Positions 42,565-51,930 are shown, numbered from the stretch's first letter. The stretch is 64,000 nucleotides of DNA from Clostridia bacterium (GCA_017439085.1 JAFRTU010000020.1:1-64000); one strand, 5' to 3'. Made by a program: numbers and translations. Notes: a model not told the origin generated them from the sequence alone.

Positions 42565-44994
42565 ATGGATTATTTTGCAAGATTTACGGAAGGAGCAAAG
42601 AACTCCCTCAGGAATGCAGATGAATATGCAAAGGAGATCGGCCATAACTATATAGGATCTGAACATCTTCTTGTGGGAATGATAAGAGAAGGCGGACAGA
42701 TCGCAAAGCTCCTGATCAAGAACGGAGTCACGGAAGAAAAGGTAAATTCAGTGATCCTAAGAGCTGTGGGAAAGGGAGACTATAACTTTACCAGCGCTTT
42801 CGGATATTCTCCGAGAGTGAAGAGGATACTTGAATACTCGAAACAGTTCGCAAGGGAACTCAGAAAGAACTATGTAGGCAACGAGCACATGCTCCTTGCA
42901 ATAATAAAAGAGACGGATTGTCTTGCCAACAGGATCATGGTACAGATCGGGGCAGATCCGAGAAATCTGATGGAGGAGCTCGTTAAGGGCTATCCCCAGG
43001 ATATGGGCAGACAGAGCGACAGCGAGGAGAGCGGGACCCCTAGTCTCGACAAGTTCGGAAAAGACCTCACCGAGGCTGCATCGAACGGTGAACTGGACCC
43101 CGTAATCGGAAGAGTTGACGAGATAAAGAGGATTACGCAGATCCTTATCAGGAGGACAAAAAACAATCCTGTCCTCATCGGTGAGCCGGGTGTAGGTAAA
43201 TCAGCTATCGCGGAGGGACTTGCACAGCAGATCGCTGATGGAAACGTGCCTGAGATGCTGAAGGGAAAGAGACTGATCTCCCTTGACCTTGCCGGCATGA
43301 TCGCGGGAACGAAATACAGAGGAGAATTCGAGGAGAGATTCAAGGATTCCCTTAACGAGATGGTGAAGGACGGAAACGTCATTCTGTTCATCGACGAGCT
43401 TCATACCATAGTAGGGGCTGGCCAGGCAGAAGGTGCAATGGACGCGGCCAACATGCTGAAGCCTATGCTTGCAAGGGGAGAACTGCAGATAATCGGAGCC
43501 ACCACTCTCGACGAATATAGAAAGTACATAGAGAAGGATGCCGCCCTTGAAAGAAGGTTCCAGCCTGTGCAGGTGGGAGAACCTACGAAGGACGAGACTC
43601 TCGAGATCCTCAAGGGACTCAGGGACAAGTATGAGTCACACCACAAGCTAAAGATAACCGATGAGGCTCTCAAGGCAGCAGTGGAACTCTCATCAAGATA
43701 TATCACTGACAGGTTCCTCCCTGATAAGGCAATAGACCTTATGGACGAGGCTGCATCAAAAGTCAGGATCGCCATGTTCAGCACACCTCCGGACATGAGA
43801 GAGAAGGAGAAGAAGCTTGAGTCGCTTAGGAGCGAGAAGGAAGATGCAGTCAACAGTCAGGACTTTGAGAGAGCAGCCCGTCTGAGAGACCAGGAGAAGG
43901 AACTCGCCAAAGATATAGAGGAAGAGAAGAAGACCTGGGAAGATAACCGCAACAGCACAAAGGCAGAGGTCACTGAGGAAGACATTGCAACAATAGTATC
44001 CGACTGGACTCACATCCCGGTGAAGAAACTTACAGAAGATGAGGCAGAGAGACTCATGCATCTTGAGGAGATTCTCCATAACAGAGTAGTCGGTCAGGAT
44101 GAAGCAGTCTCATCGGTATCCAAGGCCATAAGGAGAGCAAGAGCAGGACTGAAGGATCCGAACAGACCTATTGGTTCATTCATATTCCTCGGGCCTACCG
44201 GAGTAGGTAAAACAGAACTTTCAAAGGCCCTTGCAGAAGCGGTCTTCGGTGATGAGAACTCCATGATCAGGATGGATATGTCCGAGTATATGGAGAAACA
44301 TACGGTAGCAAAACTCATCGGATCCCCTCCAGGATACGTCGGATTTGACGAGGGCGGTCAGCTTACTGAGAAGATCAGGAGGAACCCCTACAGCGTGGTG
44401 CTCTTCGACGAGATCGAAAAGGCACATCCTGACATATTCAACGTACTGCTGCAAATCCTCGATGACGGAAGACTCACCGATTCAAAGGGCAGGACAGTGG
44501 ACTTTAAGAACTGTATAGTCATCATGACTTCCAACATAGGAACGGGACTTGAATCAAAGAAGAACAGAATCGGATTTGGTGAGGATTCAAAGGAGGAAGA
44601 GCATGCCGACATGAAGGAGGCAATGCTGGAAGAACTTAAGAAGTCCTTCAGGCCGGAGTTCCTTAACAGGATAGATGACATCATAGTATTCCACAAGCTT
44701 AATGAGGAGAATACGTATGATATAGCAAAACTGATGATGAACACGATTATAAAGAGACTCAAGGAGAGAGACATAGAACTGTCATACACCGATGAGGCTA
44801 TAAAGGTCCTTTCAAAGCAGGGATTTGATCCGGAATATGGCGCAAGACCGCTTAGAAGACTCTTGCAGCAGACCGTCGAGGACAGACTCTCAGAAGAGAT
44901 CCTCGAAGGCAAGGTCCATTTCGGAGACAGGATAGTCGCTGATGCTGAGGATGACAGGATAGTGTTCAGACCGGCGAAAAACACAGAAGATTGA
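42565..44994 (+). CDS. clpC: ClpC, ATP-dependent unfoldase of the Clp protease
   Basis: A class I Clp/Hsp100 ATPase of 809 residues. The N-terminal double Clp repeat (residues 1-145) binds substrates, with Glu retained in both EHLLVGM and EHMLLAI. AAA1 has [10 protein letters not shown] and AAA2 [10 protein letters not shown]. The UVR-containing middle domain lies between ([21 protein letters not shown]). It unfolds substrates for ClpP, including CtsR in Bacillus. AAAGGAGGATC precedes ATG. Confidence 0.97.
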   Translation: MDYFARFTEGAKNSLRNADEYAKEIGHNYIGSEHLLVGMIREGGQIAKLLIKNGVTEEKVNSVILRAVGKGDYNFTSAFGYSPRVKRILEYSKQFARELRKNYVGNEHMLLAIIKETDCLANRIMVQIGADPRNLMEELVKGYPQDMGRQSDSEESGTPSLDKFGKDLTEAASNGELDPVIGRVDEIKRITQILIRRTKNNPVLIGEPGVGKSAIAEGLAQQIADGNVPEMLKGKRLISLDLAGMIAGTKYRGEFEERFKDSLNEMVKDGNVILFIDELHTIVGAGQAEGAMDAANMLKPMLARGELQIIGATTLDEYRKYIEKDAALERRFQPVQVGEPTKDETLEILKGLRDKYESHHKLKITDEALKAAVELSSRYITDRFLPDKAIDLMDEAASKVRIAMFSTPPDMREKEKKLESLRSEKEDAVNSQDFERAARLRDQEKELAKDIEEEKKTWEDNRNSTKAEVTEEDIATIVSDWTHIPVKKLTEDEAERLMHLEEILHNRVVGQDEAVSSVSKAIRRARAGLKDPNRPIGSFIFLGPTGVGKTELSKALAEAVFGDENSMIRMDMSEYMEKHTVAKLIGSPPGYVGFDEGGQLTEKIRRNPYSVVLFDEIEKAHPDIFNVLLQILDDGRLTDSKGRTVDFKNCIVIMTSNIGTGLESKKNRIGFGEDSKEEEHADMKEAMLEELKKSFRPEFLNRIDDIIVFHKLNEENTYDIAKLMMNTIIKRLKERDIELSYTDEAIKVLSKQGFDPEYGARPLRRLLQQTVEDRLSEEILEGKVHFGDRIVADAEDDRIVFRPAKNTED

Positions 44995-45014
44995 TCTTTA
45001 CATCACTATTTTTG

Positions 45015-45049
45015 GAGCAGGGGGACGTATCCTCCTGCTCTCTTTTTTT
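45015..45049 (+). terminator. Terminator of the ctsR-clpC operon
   Basis: GAGCAGG with CCTGCTC plus inner pairs, followed by TCTTTTTTT. Confidence 0.85.
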
Positions 45050-45156
45050 AAGACGGATATGTGCAACGGAGTCTGACCTTCCGTGCCATATATTTGTATT
45101 TGGCCTCCGTAATACTTATAATGATATAAAAGATCTCAAAATGTCAGGAGATAATA

Positions 45157-45945
45157 ATGCATAAGAAATACAAGGCTCTCATAGAAACTATAAAAGCATA
45201 CGACAAGGTCGCCGTTTGTCTTTCAGGAGGCTCTTCGAGCGCTCTCGTGGCTCTGGCTGCAGTTGAGGCATTAGGCAAAGAGAAGGTGGAAGCCATCACA
45301 GCATCTACTCCGTTCTTTACCGGTGAGGAGCTGCTCTCCTGCAAGGAACTGTGCAAAAGGCTGGATGTCAGACTGCATATATCTTCCGCAAGCATCCTGA
45401 CTAATCCATATGTGGTGAGTAATGGTCCCGAACGCTGTTATTACTGCAAAAAATGCATGATGGATGCTATAAACAGGGAAGCAATCGGTATGGGAGTCGA
45501 TGCTATCCTGGACGGTACCTGTTATCAGACGGATCCGGATTCCAACAATGAAAGAGTATTGGGAGAGTTCGGGATAAAATGTCCGCTTGTAGGATCAGAG
45601 ATCACCAAGGAAGATGTCAGGGATATACTTGACGAACTCTCCATGAGTTATTATTCAAAACCGGAGAATGCTTGTCTTGCTACGAGGATAAGCACAGGTG
45701 AACCCATAACCCTCAAAAAGTTGAGGATCGTAAGAGCAGCCGAGAATTATATAAAATCTCTCGGATATGCCGTGGTAAGGGTAAGGATCAGAGATCTGGA
45801 CGGCAGGATAGAAGTGGGCAAAGAAGAAGTCGAGGAACTGATGGAACAGCAGGATGAGATCATCAGCGAGATGAAGGAACTGGGTTTCCGAAACGTTTCC
45901 ATCGATCCTGAAGGCTATAGGCGTACACCTGCCACATGTCTGTAA
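45157..45945 (+). CDS. larE: LarE-like ATP-dependent sulfur transferase
   Basis: A 262-residue PP-loop ATPase. LarE sacrifices a Cys sulfur, or uses a cluster, to build the nickel-pincer cofactor of lactate racemase. The family segment ENACLATRISTGEPI, which carries the conserved Cys, and ERCYYCKK are present. The PP-loop reads SGGSSSA, so the usual Asp of SGGxDS is missing. No larB, larC or larA lies nearby. CcdA and TlpA genes follow within 10 bases. Confidence 0.82.
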   Translation: MHKKYKALIETIKAYDKVAVCLSGGSSSALVALAAVEALGKEKVEAITASTPFFTGEELLSCKELCKRLDVRLHISSASILTNPYVVSNGPERCYYCKKCMMDAINREAIGMGVDAILDGTCYQTDPDSNNERVLGEFGIKCPLVGSEITKEDVRDILDELSMSYYSKPENACLATRISTGEPITLKKLRIVRAAENYIKSLGYAVVRVRIRDLDGRIEVGKEEVEELMEQQDEIISEMKELGFRNVSIDPEGYRRTPATCL

Positions 45946-45951
45946 ACAGTC

Positions 45952-46578
45952 ATGAATTATCTTTTGACTTTTCTTGAAGGACTCGCATCCTTCATTTCTC
46001 CGTGCATACTTCCCGTAGTTCCCCTTTATGTTTCATATATCGCTCCCGACACAGATAACAGGAAGAAAACGGTGCTTCGTGCTATTGGATTTTCTCTCGG
46101 ACTTCTGGTATTCTTCGTGATCGCAGGCGCATTTGCGGGAACGATAGGAAAACTGCTGATAAATGCACGTCTGTTCTTCAGAGTATTCACGGGGATCATA
46201 CTCATTATACTGGGGCTCATGGTAATGGAGGTAATACCCCACTTTTCACCGGCCTTTGGTCTGGACATAAAGGTAAGTGGTTTCTTTTCTTCGTTCGCAC
46301 TTGGTTTCCTCTTTGCCATCAACATGACCCCGTGCATAGGCCCCCTGTTCGGTTCGGCTCTGGTCATGGCTTCAAAAGAGGGGAGCATTCTTAAAGGAAT
46401 GATACTTCTTTTGATATATGGAGTGGGGATGATTATACCATTCCTTCTGGTAGCGCTTCTGGCAGACTATGTCAGAAAGACATTTGAACATCTCGATAAT
46501 GTGATGAATTATCTGAAATACGTATTTGGTGCAATAATCATAATCACCGGAATACTGGTGATAGCAGGTGTGATATGA
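45952..46578 (+). CDS. CcdA-type thiol-disulfide membrane transporter
   Basis: A 208-residue membrane protein with about six transmembrane segments. The redox Cys are in FISPCILPVVPLY and NMTPCIGPLFG, the two positions that pass electrons across the membrane. It starts 6 bases after larE and overlaps the TlpA gene by four bases, so it most likely reduces that partner. Confidence 0.93.
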   Translation: MNYLLTFLEGLASFISPCILPVVPLYVSYIAPDTDNRKKTVLRAIGFSLGLLVFFVIAGAFAGTIGKLLINARLFFRVFTGIILIILGLMVMEVIPHFSPAFGLDIKVSGFFSSFALGFLFAINMTPCIGPLFGSALVMASKEGSILKGMILLLIYGVGMIIPFLLVALLADYVRKTFEHLDNVMNYLKYVFGAIIIITGILVIAGVI

Positions 46579-47135
46579 AGAAGAATCTGAAGATGATTAT
46601 CATTTTTGTTCTGGCAGTCCTTCTCATCGGAGGAGGTACCTTGTTATACAGGATGCTTATAAATAAAGCGGCACTTCCCGAAACCGGAGACATCAGTTCT
46701 GATATAGAGACAGAGAAGGCCATGTTCGTTCCCTTTGAAGTCACAGGTTCTGACGGGAAGAAGATAACCCTTGAGCATTCCTCCGACAAAGTGACGGTGA
46801 TCAATTTCTGGGCAAGCTGGTGCACACCATGCAGGGAAGAGATGGACATATTTGAGAGGCTGTATCTGGATCATGGAGATGTTTTCGAGATAAAGATGAT
46901 AAATCTTACGGATGGACAGAGGGAGACCATGGACACCGCCCAAGAATATATTACAAAGAAGGGATATTCTTTTCCCGTATTCTTTGATGAAGACTATAAC
47001 GGGGTGAATGAGTATTATATTGTCTCGATACCGAGGACTCTGATAATAGATAAGGACGGAACCATAATCTTCAGCATTACCGGAGAAGTCACTGAAGAGA
47101 CGTTCGAAAAGATAATCTCGTCTTACATAAAATGA
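46575..47135 (+). CDS. TlpA/ResA-type membrane-anchored thioredoxin
   Basis: A 186-residue protein. One N-terminal transmembrane anchor (residues 5-27) is followed by a thioredoxin fold with the active site WASWCTPCREE and the cis-Pro region VSIPRTLIIDKDG. It acts outside the membrane as a thiol reductase. Reducing power should come from the CcdA protein encoded just upstream. Confidence 0.93.
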   Translation: MKKNLKMIIIFVLAVLLIGGGTLLYRMLINKAALPETGDISSDIETEKAMFVPFEVTGSDGKKITLEHSSDKVTVINFWASWCTPCREEMDIFERLYLDHGDVFEIKMINLTDGQRETMDTAQEYITKKGYSFPVFFDEDYNGVNEYYIVSIPRTLIIDKDGTIIFSITGEVTEETFEKIISSYIK

Positions 47136-47262
47136 AGCAGAATATCGTTTTTGATTATTTATGATGGATATACCAATCATTATTTGCCTTGTTCTATATG
47201 TAACTCTCATTCATAATTATTTATTAATTGAGAGGGATTGATAAAAAGTCAATAACGTAGAT

Positions 47263-47895
47263 ATGATGAAACAAAAAGTGATAAATAGAAAGTATAAAGG
47301 CATTATTCAGATTCTTGTTATTCTCTTTTGTGTTCTTTTTTTGCTCCAAAGTACTATAGCAGCTCATGCAACAGAGTATTTCGTAAACGAAGAAGAACTC
47401 ATAGTTGAACCATATGATCCAATAATAAATGAGAAAATGAGTGGTTATAAATCTCCCGGATCTCCGCCGACAATAGTTGACATATTTTGGTATATTATAG
47501 ACTATTATTCAAACTTGACCTCTCCAGTACATAAGATAAATGAGAATACAGGGGAAAAATCATTTGATCTTCTAGTCAAAGGTGGGCTCATAAAGAAATA
47601 TATAATTTGTCAGTTCAAAGATAGCTCCAGAGTAGTTCTTTTGCTAAAGGATAAGAATCTGGAAGAGCATTATAACAAAAAAATATATGAAACATGTCTT
47701 GAGTATGTTTATCGATATTCCAAGCCGTATCTTATCAAGAAGAGTAAGGATAGCTTCATTATTTATGATTCTGATAACATAACTGAGATGATAGCTCCAG
47801 ATGATTACATTTATTATTGGGTGTCGGTTAACGATTACAAAATGATTATGGCAAGAAAGGAAAGAGAGAAAAATAGAACAAAAAAGACTAATTGA
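47263..47895 (+). CDS. Secreted hypothetical protein in an AT-rich patch
   Basis: A 210-residue protein I do not recognise. A basic N-terminus and a hydrophobic segment (about residues 13-33) ending in AAHATEY suggest a signal peptide. The rest is rich in Tyr, Ile and Lys, with a basic tail. The gene and the 120 bases before it are much richer in A and T than the neighbours, and no clear ribosome binding site precedes ATG 47263 or ATG 47266. This base bias suggests recent acquisition or weak constraint. A good terminator follows, which supports a real gene. Confidence 0.6.
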   Translation: MMKQKVINRKYKGIIQILVILFCVLFLLQSTIAAHATEYFVNEEELIVEPYDPIINEKMSGYKSPGSPPTIVDIFWYIIDYYSNLTSPVHKINENTGEKSFDLLVKGGLIKKYIICQFKDSSRVVLLLKDKNLEEHYNKKIYETCLEYVYRYSKPYLIKKSKDSFIIYDSDNITEMIAPDDYIYYWVSVNDYKMIMARKEREKNRTKKTN

Positions 47896-47906
47896 AACAG
47901 AAATGG

Positions 47907-47946
47907 AAACTGCCTCCATTATTATGTCTAAATAAGGAGGCAGTTT
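47907..47946 (+). terminator. Terminator after the AT-rich gene
   Basis: AAACTGCCTCC pairs with GGAGGCAGTTT and T residues follow. Confidence 0.8.
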
Positions 47947-47970
47947 TTGAATGTGTGTTATTTCTTCTGC

Positions 47971-49179
47971 TCAGAAGATATCTTTGATGAACTTTTCGGT
48001 CTTTATCCGGAACTCCTTTTCAGTTATGAACATAAGGGTATTGTCCCTCATGGAGAGATGGATGATGTCGATATTCTCTTCTTTCAGTCCCTCAAACAGA
48101 GCATCCAGTTTGTCAGTGGGAACTGCCGATTCCCCAGCATATACCGTATATTTTACAAGATCGTTCTGGATCATGTAATCCGTTCCGGGAGCCGAAGCCT
48201 GTATGCATTTCTCGGCATTGCTCACATTACCCGTCTTGAGCGTAAAGGAGATGTCGACTCTTCCCTGTGATGCTGTCGACTGATCCATCATGTCGAGGGT
48301 TATTCCTTCCTTCAGGAAAAGATTTACGAGTCTTGCCATATAGCTTACGGTGCAGTATGCATTCTTAATGGTCATTACGGAAACGTCCTCCGCAATATGC
48401 GACAGCTTCTTAGTCTTGCTCTCTCTTAAGATATCTGCCATGGAATACTGTCCGGCATTCTGTTTTACTATGAATCTTGCAGCACGGAGAGCACCTTCAG
48501 CAAATACCTTGCGGCTTTCGGTATGATGGGAAACAGTAAGTATCTCCTGATCCATTATGAAGGAGACCTCGTGATCTCCTGACATGTTGCCGCCCCTTAT
48601 TGAGTGTATTCCTATCTCAAAAGGCTGGCGCTTTGCATCCGTACCATATCTGCCGTATTGGTAATGATACTGATCATCCATGGCGGCATTCATGGCATCA
48701 GCAAGAAGGATGGCGGTCCCGCTCGGAGCGTCCACTTTTCTGTTGTGATGCTTCTCGATTATCTCAACATCTGCTGACTGTCCAAAAAATGTGATCGCAT
48801 CCTTGCAGAGCTCTGCCTGAAGGTTAACTCCGAGGGACATGTTTGCAGTATAGAATACCGGGATGTCCTTGGCTGCGGAAGAGATGGCCAGCTTCTGCAT
48901 CTCAGAATAGCCTGTGGTGGCTATGATGATTGGAATACTGTGGGATCTCGCGTACCGGAGATTGTTCTCAAGAGCACCAGGCTTTGAAAAATCCACCAGA
49001 AGGTCTGCACCTGCGGGACAATCATCTATGTCATCACAGACGGGAAAGGGATTTTCGAACCTGTCGACAGCAAGATCGACTCCGCCGATGACTTCAAAAT
49101 CATCAGAAGACTGGAACGCTTCCTTGACAAGCTGTCCCATGACTCCGTTCACTCCAGTGATAAGCACTTTCTTCTTCAT
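47971..49179 (-). CDS. dapB: 4-hydroxy-tetrahydrodipicolinate reductase fused to aspartokinase-type ACT domains
   Basis: A 402-residue fusion. Residues 1-250 are DapB, an enzyme of lysine and diaminopimelate synthesis: GVNGVMGQ is the nucleotide motif, EKHHNRKVDAPSGTA holds the catalytic His and the Lys, and GGNMSGDHEV is conserved. Residues 260-402 look like the paired ACT domains of aspartokinase, with INVDMI-like GITLDMMDQS and INIxMIS-like ENIDIIHLSM. A normal DapB ends near residue 250-270. The extra part suggests allosteric control, perhaps by lysine. AAAGGAG lies 11 bases before ATG. It follows dapA in the same operon. Confidence 0.9.
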   Translation of the reverse strand: MKKKVLITGVNGVMGQLVKEAFQSSDDFEVIGGVDLAVDRFENPFPVCDDIDDCPAGADLLVDFSKPGALENNLRYARSHSIPIIIATTGYSEMQKLAISSAAKDIPVFYTANMSLGVNLQAELCKDAITFFGQSADVEIIEKHHNRKVDAPSGTAILLADAMNAAMDDQYHYQYGRYGTDAKRQPFEIGIHSIRGGNMSGDHEVSFIMDQEILTVSHHTESRKVFAEGALRAARFIVKQNAGQYSMADILRESKTKKLSHIAEDVSVMTIKNAYCTVSYMARLVNLFLKEGITLDMMDQSTASQGRVDISFTLKTGNVSNAEKCIQASAPGTDYMIQNDLVKYTVYAGESAVPTDKLDALFEGLKEENIDIIHLSMRDNTLMFITEKEFRIKTEKFIKDIF

Positions 49180-49195
49180 TGTTATTAATGCTCCT

Positions 49196-50074
49196 TTAAA
49201 TAAGGGAATATGACTCCAGCACCTTTATGAGCTCGTCATTTCCGGCCTGGGACATCTCGCACAAAGGCATCCTCAAGGGGCCTGCCTCAAAGCCCATGAG
49301 ATTAAGAGCAGTCTTTACCGGGATCGGGTTGACGTCAGAGAACATTATGTTGTTCAGAGGATTGAGGTCGAGCTGCATATCTGCCGCTTCCTCATGCCTT
49401 CCTGCCAGGTAAAGCATGGTCATCTCGTGGATCATAGCAGGAGCTATGTTCGCAGTAACGGAGATGACTCCCTTGCCTCCGAGAGACATGATCGGTATGG
49501 TCTGATCGTCATTTCCGGAAAAAATGTCCATCTTTCCCCTGACGAGTCTTGCTGTCTCGACTATCTGGGAGATGTTTCCGCATGCCTCCTTTATGGCTGC
49601 TATGTTCTCATGGTCAGCCATGCGCTCAAAGGTCTTAGGAAGTACGTTTACTCCGGTCCTTGACGGGACATTGTAGACGATGATCGGGGTATCTACGCTG
49701 TCAGCAACCTCCATATAGTGCCTGTAAAGTCCCTCCTGTGAGCATTTGTTGTAGAAAGGCGTCACGACGAGAAGCGCATCTGCTCCGACGCTCTCTGCAT
49801 ACTGGGATTCCTGTATGACCGCCCTGGTGTTGTTGCCTCCGGTACCCAGAATGACGGGGACTCTTCCTGCAACATATTCCACTGCGTAACGCATTATTTC
49901 ATGCTTCTCTTCAGGAGTCATGGTGGCGGGTTCGCCGGTGGTACCGCACACGACGATAGCGTCGGTGCCGTTCTCGATCTGGAAATCCAAAAGCCTGTCA
50001 AGAGCCGGATAGTTGATGCCGTAGCTGGTGAATGGCGTTACCAGAGCAACGGCTGATCCTTCAAAAATACTCAT
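49196..50074 (-). CDS. dapA: 4-hydroxy-tetrahydrodipicolinate synthase
   Basis: A Schiff-base aldolase of 292 residues that condenses pyruvate with aspartate semialdehyde. The Thr pair is in CGTTGEPATMT, the catalytic Tyr in YNVPSRTG and the Schiff-base Lys in AAIKEACG. ATG 50074 has GGAG 7 bases upstream; ATG 50080 abuts it. First gene of dapA-dapB. The leader carries two palindromes and a hairpin (CCGACT-AAACTC-AGTCGG on the minus strand) directly before the ribosome binding site. Confidence 0.95.
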   Translation of the reverse strand: MSIFEGSAVALVTPFTSYGINYPALDRLLDFQIENGTDAIVVCGTTGEPATMTPEEKHEIMRYAVEYVAGRVPVILGTGGNNTRAVIQESQYAESVGADALLVVTPFYNKCSQEGLYRHYMEVADSVDTPIIVYNVPSRTGVNVLPKTFERMADHENIAAIKEACGNISQIVETARLVRGKMDIFSGNDDQTIPIMSLGGKGVISVTANIAPAMIHEMTMLYLAGRHEEAADMQLDLNPLNNIMFSDVNPIPVKTALNLMGFEAGPLRMPLCEMSQAGNDELIKVLESYSLI

Positions 50075-50115
50075 ATTCATGCTCCTTTCCGACTGAGTTT
50101 AGTCGGTGGCGGTTT

Positions 50116-50164
50116 TGCCTTTATAAAGGCATAATTATGCATTCTGACTTTACAATCATTGTAA
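50116..50164. repeat. Cluster of palindromes upstream of dapA
   Basis: TGCCTTTATAAAGGCA (50116-50131), GCATAATTATGC (50129-50140) and TTACAAT-C-ATTGTAA (50150-50164), all perfect. They lie between the divergent dapA and methyltransferase genes and may be operators. I cannot place a clear dapA promoter. Confidence 0.45.
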
Positions 50165-50200
50165 TGTCCCATATATTAAAAGTCAATTGACTGGGGCATC

Positions 50201-50231
50201 TTGAACAAGTGGCGAGAGGCTAGTATATAAT
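50201..50231 (+). promoter_or_regulatory. Promoter of the methyltransferase-hslO operon
   Basis: TTGAAC at 50201-50206, then TATATA at 50224-50229 (17-base spacer) overlapping TATAAT at 50226-50231. Confidence 0.6.
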
Positions 50232-50279
50232 AGATAGAACGGAAACTCAGAAGAGATGATCCGGGAAAGGGGAGAAGGG

Positions 50280-51008
50280 ATGTACGATTCTTTTTCAGAC
50301 CTGTACGACAGGTTTATGAAAGACACGGACTATGAGAAATGGGTCGATATACTTGAAGACCAGTTTTGTTCATGCTCTTTTCCCGTGAAAAAGATAGTAG
50401 ACGTCGGCTGCGGTACCGGGAGCATTTCCGTATTGCTCGCAAAGAGAGGCTATACAGTGATCGGAATCGACAGCTCCGAAGGGATGCTCCGGGAGGCCGA
50501 GAAGAAGGCAAGGAAAGAGGGAGTAAAGGTCATATTTTCCCACCAGAAAGCCGAAGAACTGGAGATAGGACGGGCGGATGCGGTAATAATGTGCTGCGAC
50601 GTGGTGAACTACATAGCTCCGGAGGATCTGACTAAAGTATTCATGAACATCAGGAAGAGCCTCAAGAAGGGAGCTCTGCTCATATTCGACATAAGCAGTG
50701 AGCATAAACTGAGAGATGTCCTCGCAGATGCAGTATTCTATGAAGATTATGACGACTGTTCATATTTCTGGAGGAACACTCTTAACGAAAAGGAAAAATG
50801 CGTGGACATGGAACTCACTTTCTTCATCAGGAAGGGAGAACTATACGAGAGAAAGGATGAATACCAGAAACAGTTCATCCATACAGCGGATACCATGAAA
50901 GAAAAACTCAGTCTTTCGGGATTTGTCCCCGTATGTATTGAGTTCGGAAAGGACAAGGCACCTTCCCCGGATGCTGAGAGACTTCTTTTCGTGGGAACGG
51001 CAGAATAA
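50280..51008 (+). CDS. Class I SAM-dependent methyltransferase
   Basis: A 242-residue methyltransferase. Motif I is VDVGCGTGSISVLLA, the acidic residue after strand 2 is in IGIDSSEGML, and motif IV reads AVIMCCDVVNYI. The layout (MYDSFSDLYDRFM start, then domain and beta insert) is like small-molecule methyltransferases. The substrate is unknown. ATG 50280 has AAGGGGAG upstream; an in-frame ATG at 50256 lacks a site. Probably co-transcribed with hslO. Confidence 0.85.
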   Translation: MYDSFSDLYDRFMKDTDYEKWVDILEDQFCSCSFPVKKIVDVGCGTGSISVLLAKRGYTVIGIDSSEGMLREAEKKARKEGVKVIFSHQKAEELEIGRADAVIMCCDVVNYIAPEDLTKVFMNIRKSLKKGALLIFDISSEHKLRDVLADAVFYEDYDDCSYFWRNTLNEKEKCVDMELTFFIRKGELYERKDEYQKQFIHTADTMKEKLSLSGFVPVCIEFGKDKAPSPDAERLLFVGTAE

Positions 51009-51022
51009 AAACAATATGAAAC

Positions 51023-51051
51023 GGAGGGGCGGCATATTGCCGTACATTTAG
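51023..51051 (+). promoter_or_regulatory. Hairpin between the Shine-Dalgarno and start codon of hslO
   Basis: GGAGG (51023-51027) lies 24 bases from ATG 51052, too far for normal use. CGGCA-TAT-TGCCG (51030-51042) can fold between them and cut the distance to about 11. A TAG directly before the ATG rules out a longer reading frame, so this start is firm. Confidence 0.5.
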
Positions 51052-51930
51052 ATGAAAGACAGCATCAAAAGATATCTGTTCAACAACGACGTGGTGATCA
51101 CGGTCTCAAGGACCAGGGATCTGGTCGAAGAGGCAAGAAAACTGCACAATACATATCCGACATGCACTGCAGTCCTCGGAAGGACGCTCACGGGAGCCAT
51201 CATGATGGGCAGTACCTTAAACAGGAAGGACATGCTGCTTACGCTGAGCCTTAACGGGGGAGGTCCTGCAGGCACGGTACTGGCCACGGCAAACGGCAAT
51301 TGCGAAGTAAAAGGATATATAGATAATCCTTACGTGGACATACCGGCCAGGAAGGACGGAAAACTTGACGTAGGCGGAGCACTCGGCAAGGACGGTTTCA
51401 TCACCGTTACGAGAGATCTCGGGCCGGGGACCGAGCCGTATATAGGGAGGACCGCACTCGTTTCAGGGGAGATAGCGGAAGACCTTGCCATGTATTTTCT
51501 GAGGTCGGAACAGCATAACACGATAGTTTATCTGAGCGTCTGGGTGGATATAGACACAACGGTCATTTCGGCCGGAGGCATGATAATAAGTCCGCTCCCG
51601 AACTGCAGCGAGGAGAGTCTATCCTATATAGAGTCAAAGGTCTTTGACATAGGAAATTACGGAATGATGCTCATGAGCATGGACATTCCTGAGATAATGC
51701 AGAAGATATTCGGAGAAAAGGAACTGGAACTTCTGGATGAAGGAACTCCGGTCTACAGATGCGACTGCAGCGTCGAAAGATTCGAGAGGGGGATAATTTC
51801 TCTAGGGAAAAAAGAACTGCAGGAAATAATCGATGAGGACGGCAAGGCTGAAGTGGTCTGCAGGTTCTGCAATAAGAAATACAGCTTTGACAAAGCTCAT
51901 CTGATACGACTTCTGAATGAGGCAAAATGA
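51052..51930 (+). CDS. hslO: Hsp33 redox-regulated chaperone
   Basis: A 292-residue chaperone that unfolds and becomes active when oxidised. The C-terminal zinc switch has CDC (about residue 240) and CRFC (about residue 273). The N-terminal core carries LSLNGGGPAGTVLATANGN-type signature segments. It overlaps the next gene by four bases. The unusual spacing before its start codon is described separately. Confidence 0.95.
   Translation: MKDSIKRYLFNNDVVITVSRTRDLVEEARKLHNTYPTCTAVLGRTLTGAIMMGSTLNRKDMLLTLSLNGGGPAGTVLATANGNCEVKGYIDNPYVDIPARKDGKLDVGGALGKDGFITVTRDLGPGTEPYIGRTALVSGEIAEDLAMYFLRSEQHNTIVYLSVWVDIDTTVISAGGMIISPLPNCSEESLSYIESKVFDIGNYGMMLMSMDIPEIMQKIFGEKELELLDEGTPVYRCDCSVERFERGIISLGKKELQEIIDEDGKAEVVCRFCNKKYSFDKAHLIRLLNEAK

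Noticed and set aside
50080-50145. A 21-codon frame with four Lys upstream of dapA on the minus strand, ending at the dapA start
   Set aside because: It has no ribosome binding site, its Lys codons are scattered rather than clustered, and no terminator follows it, so a leader-peptide attenuator is not supported.
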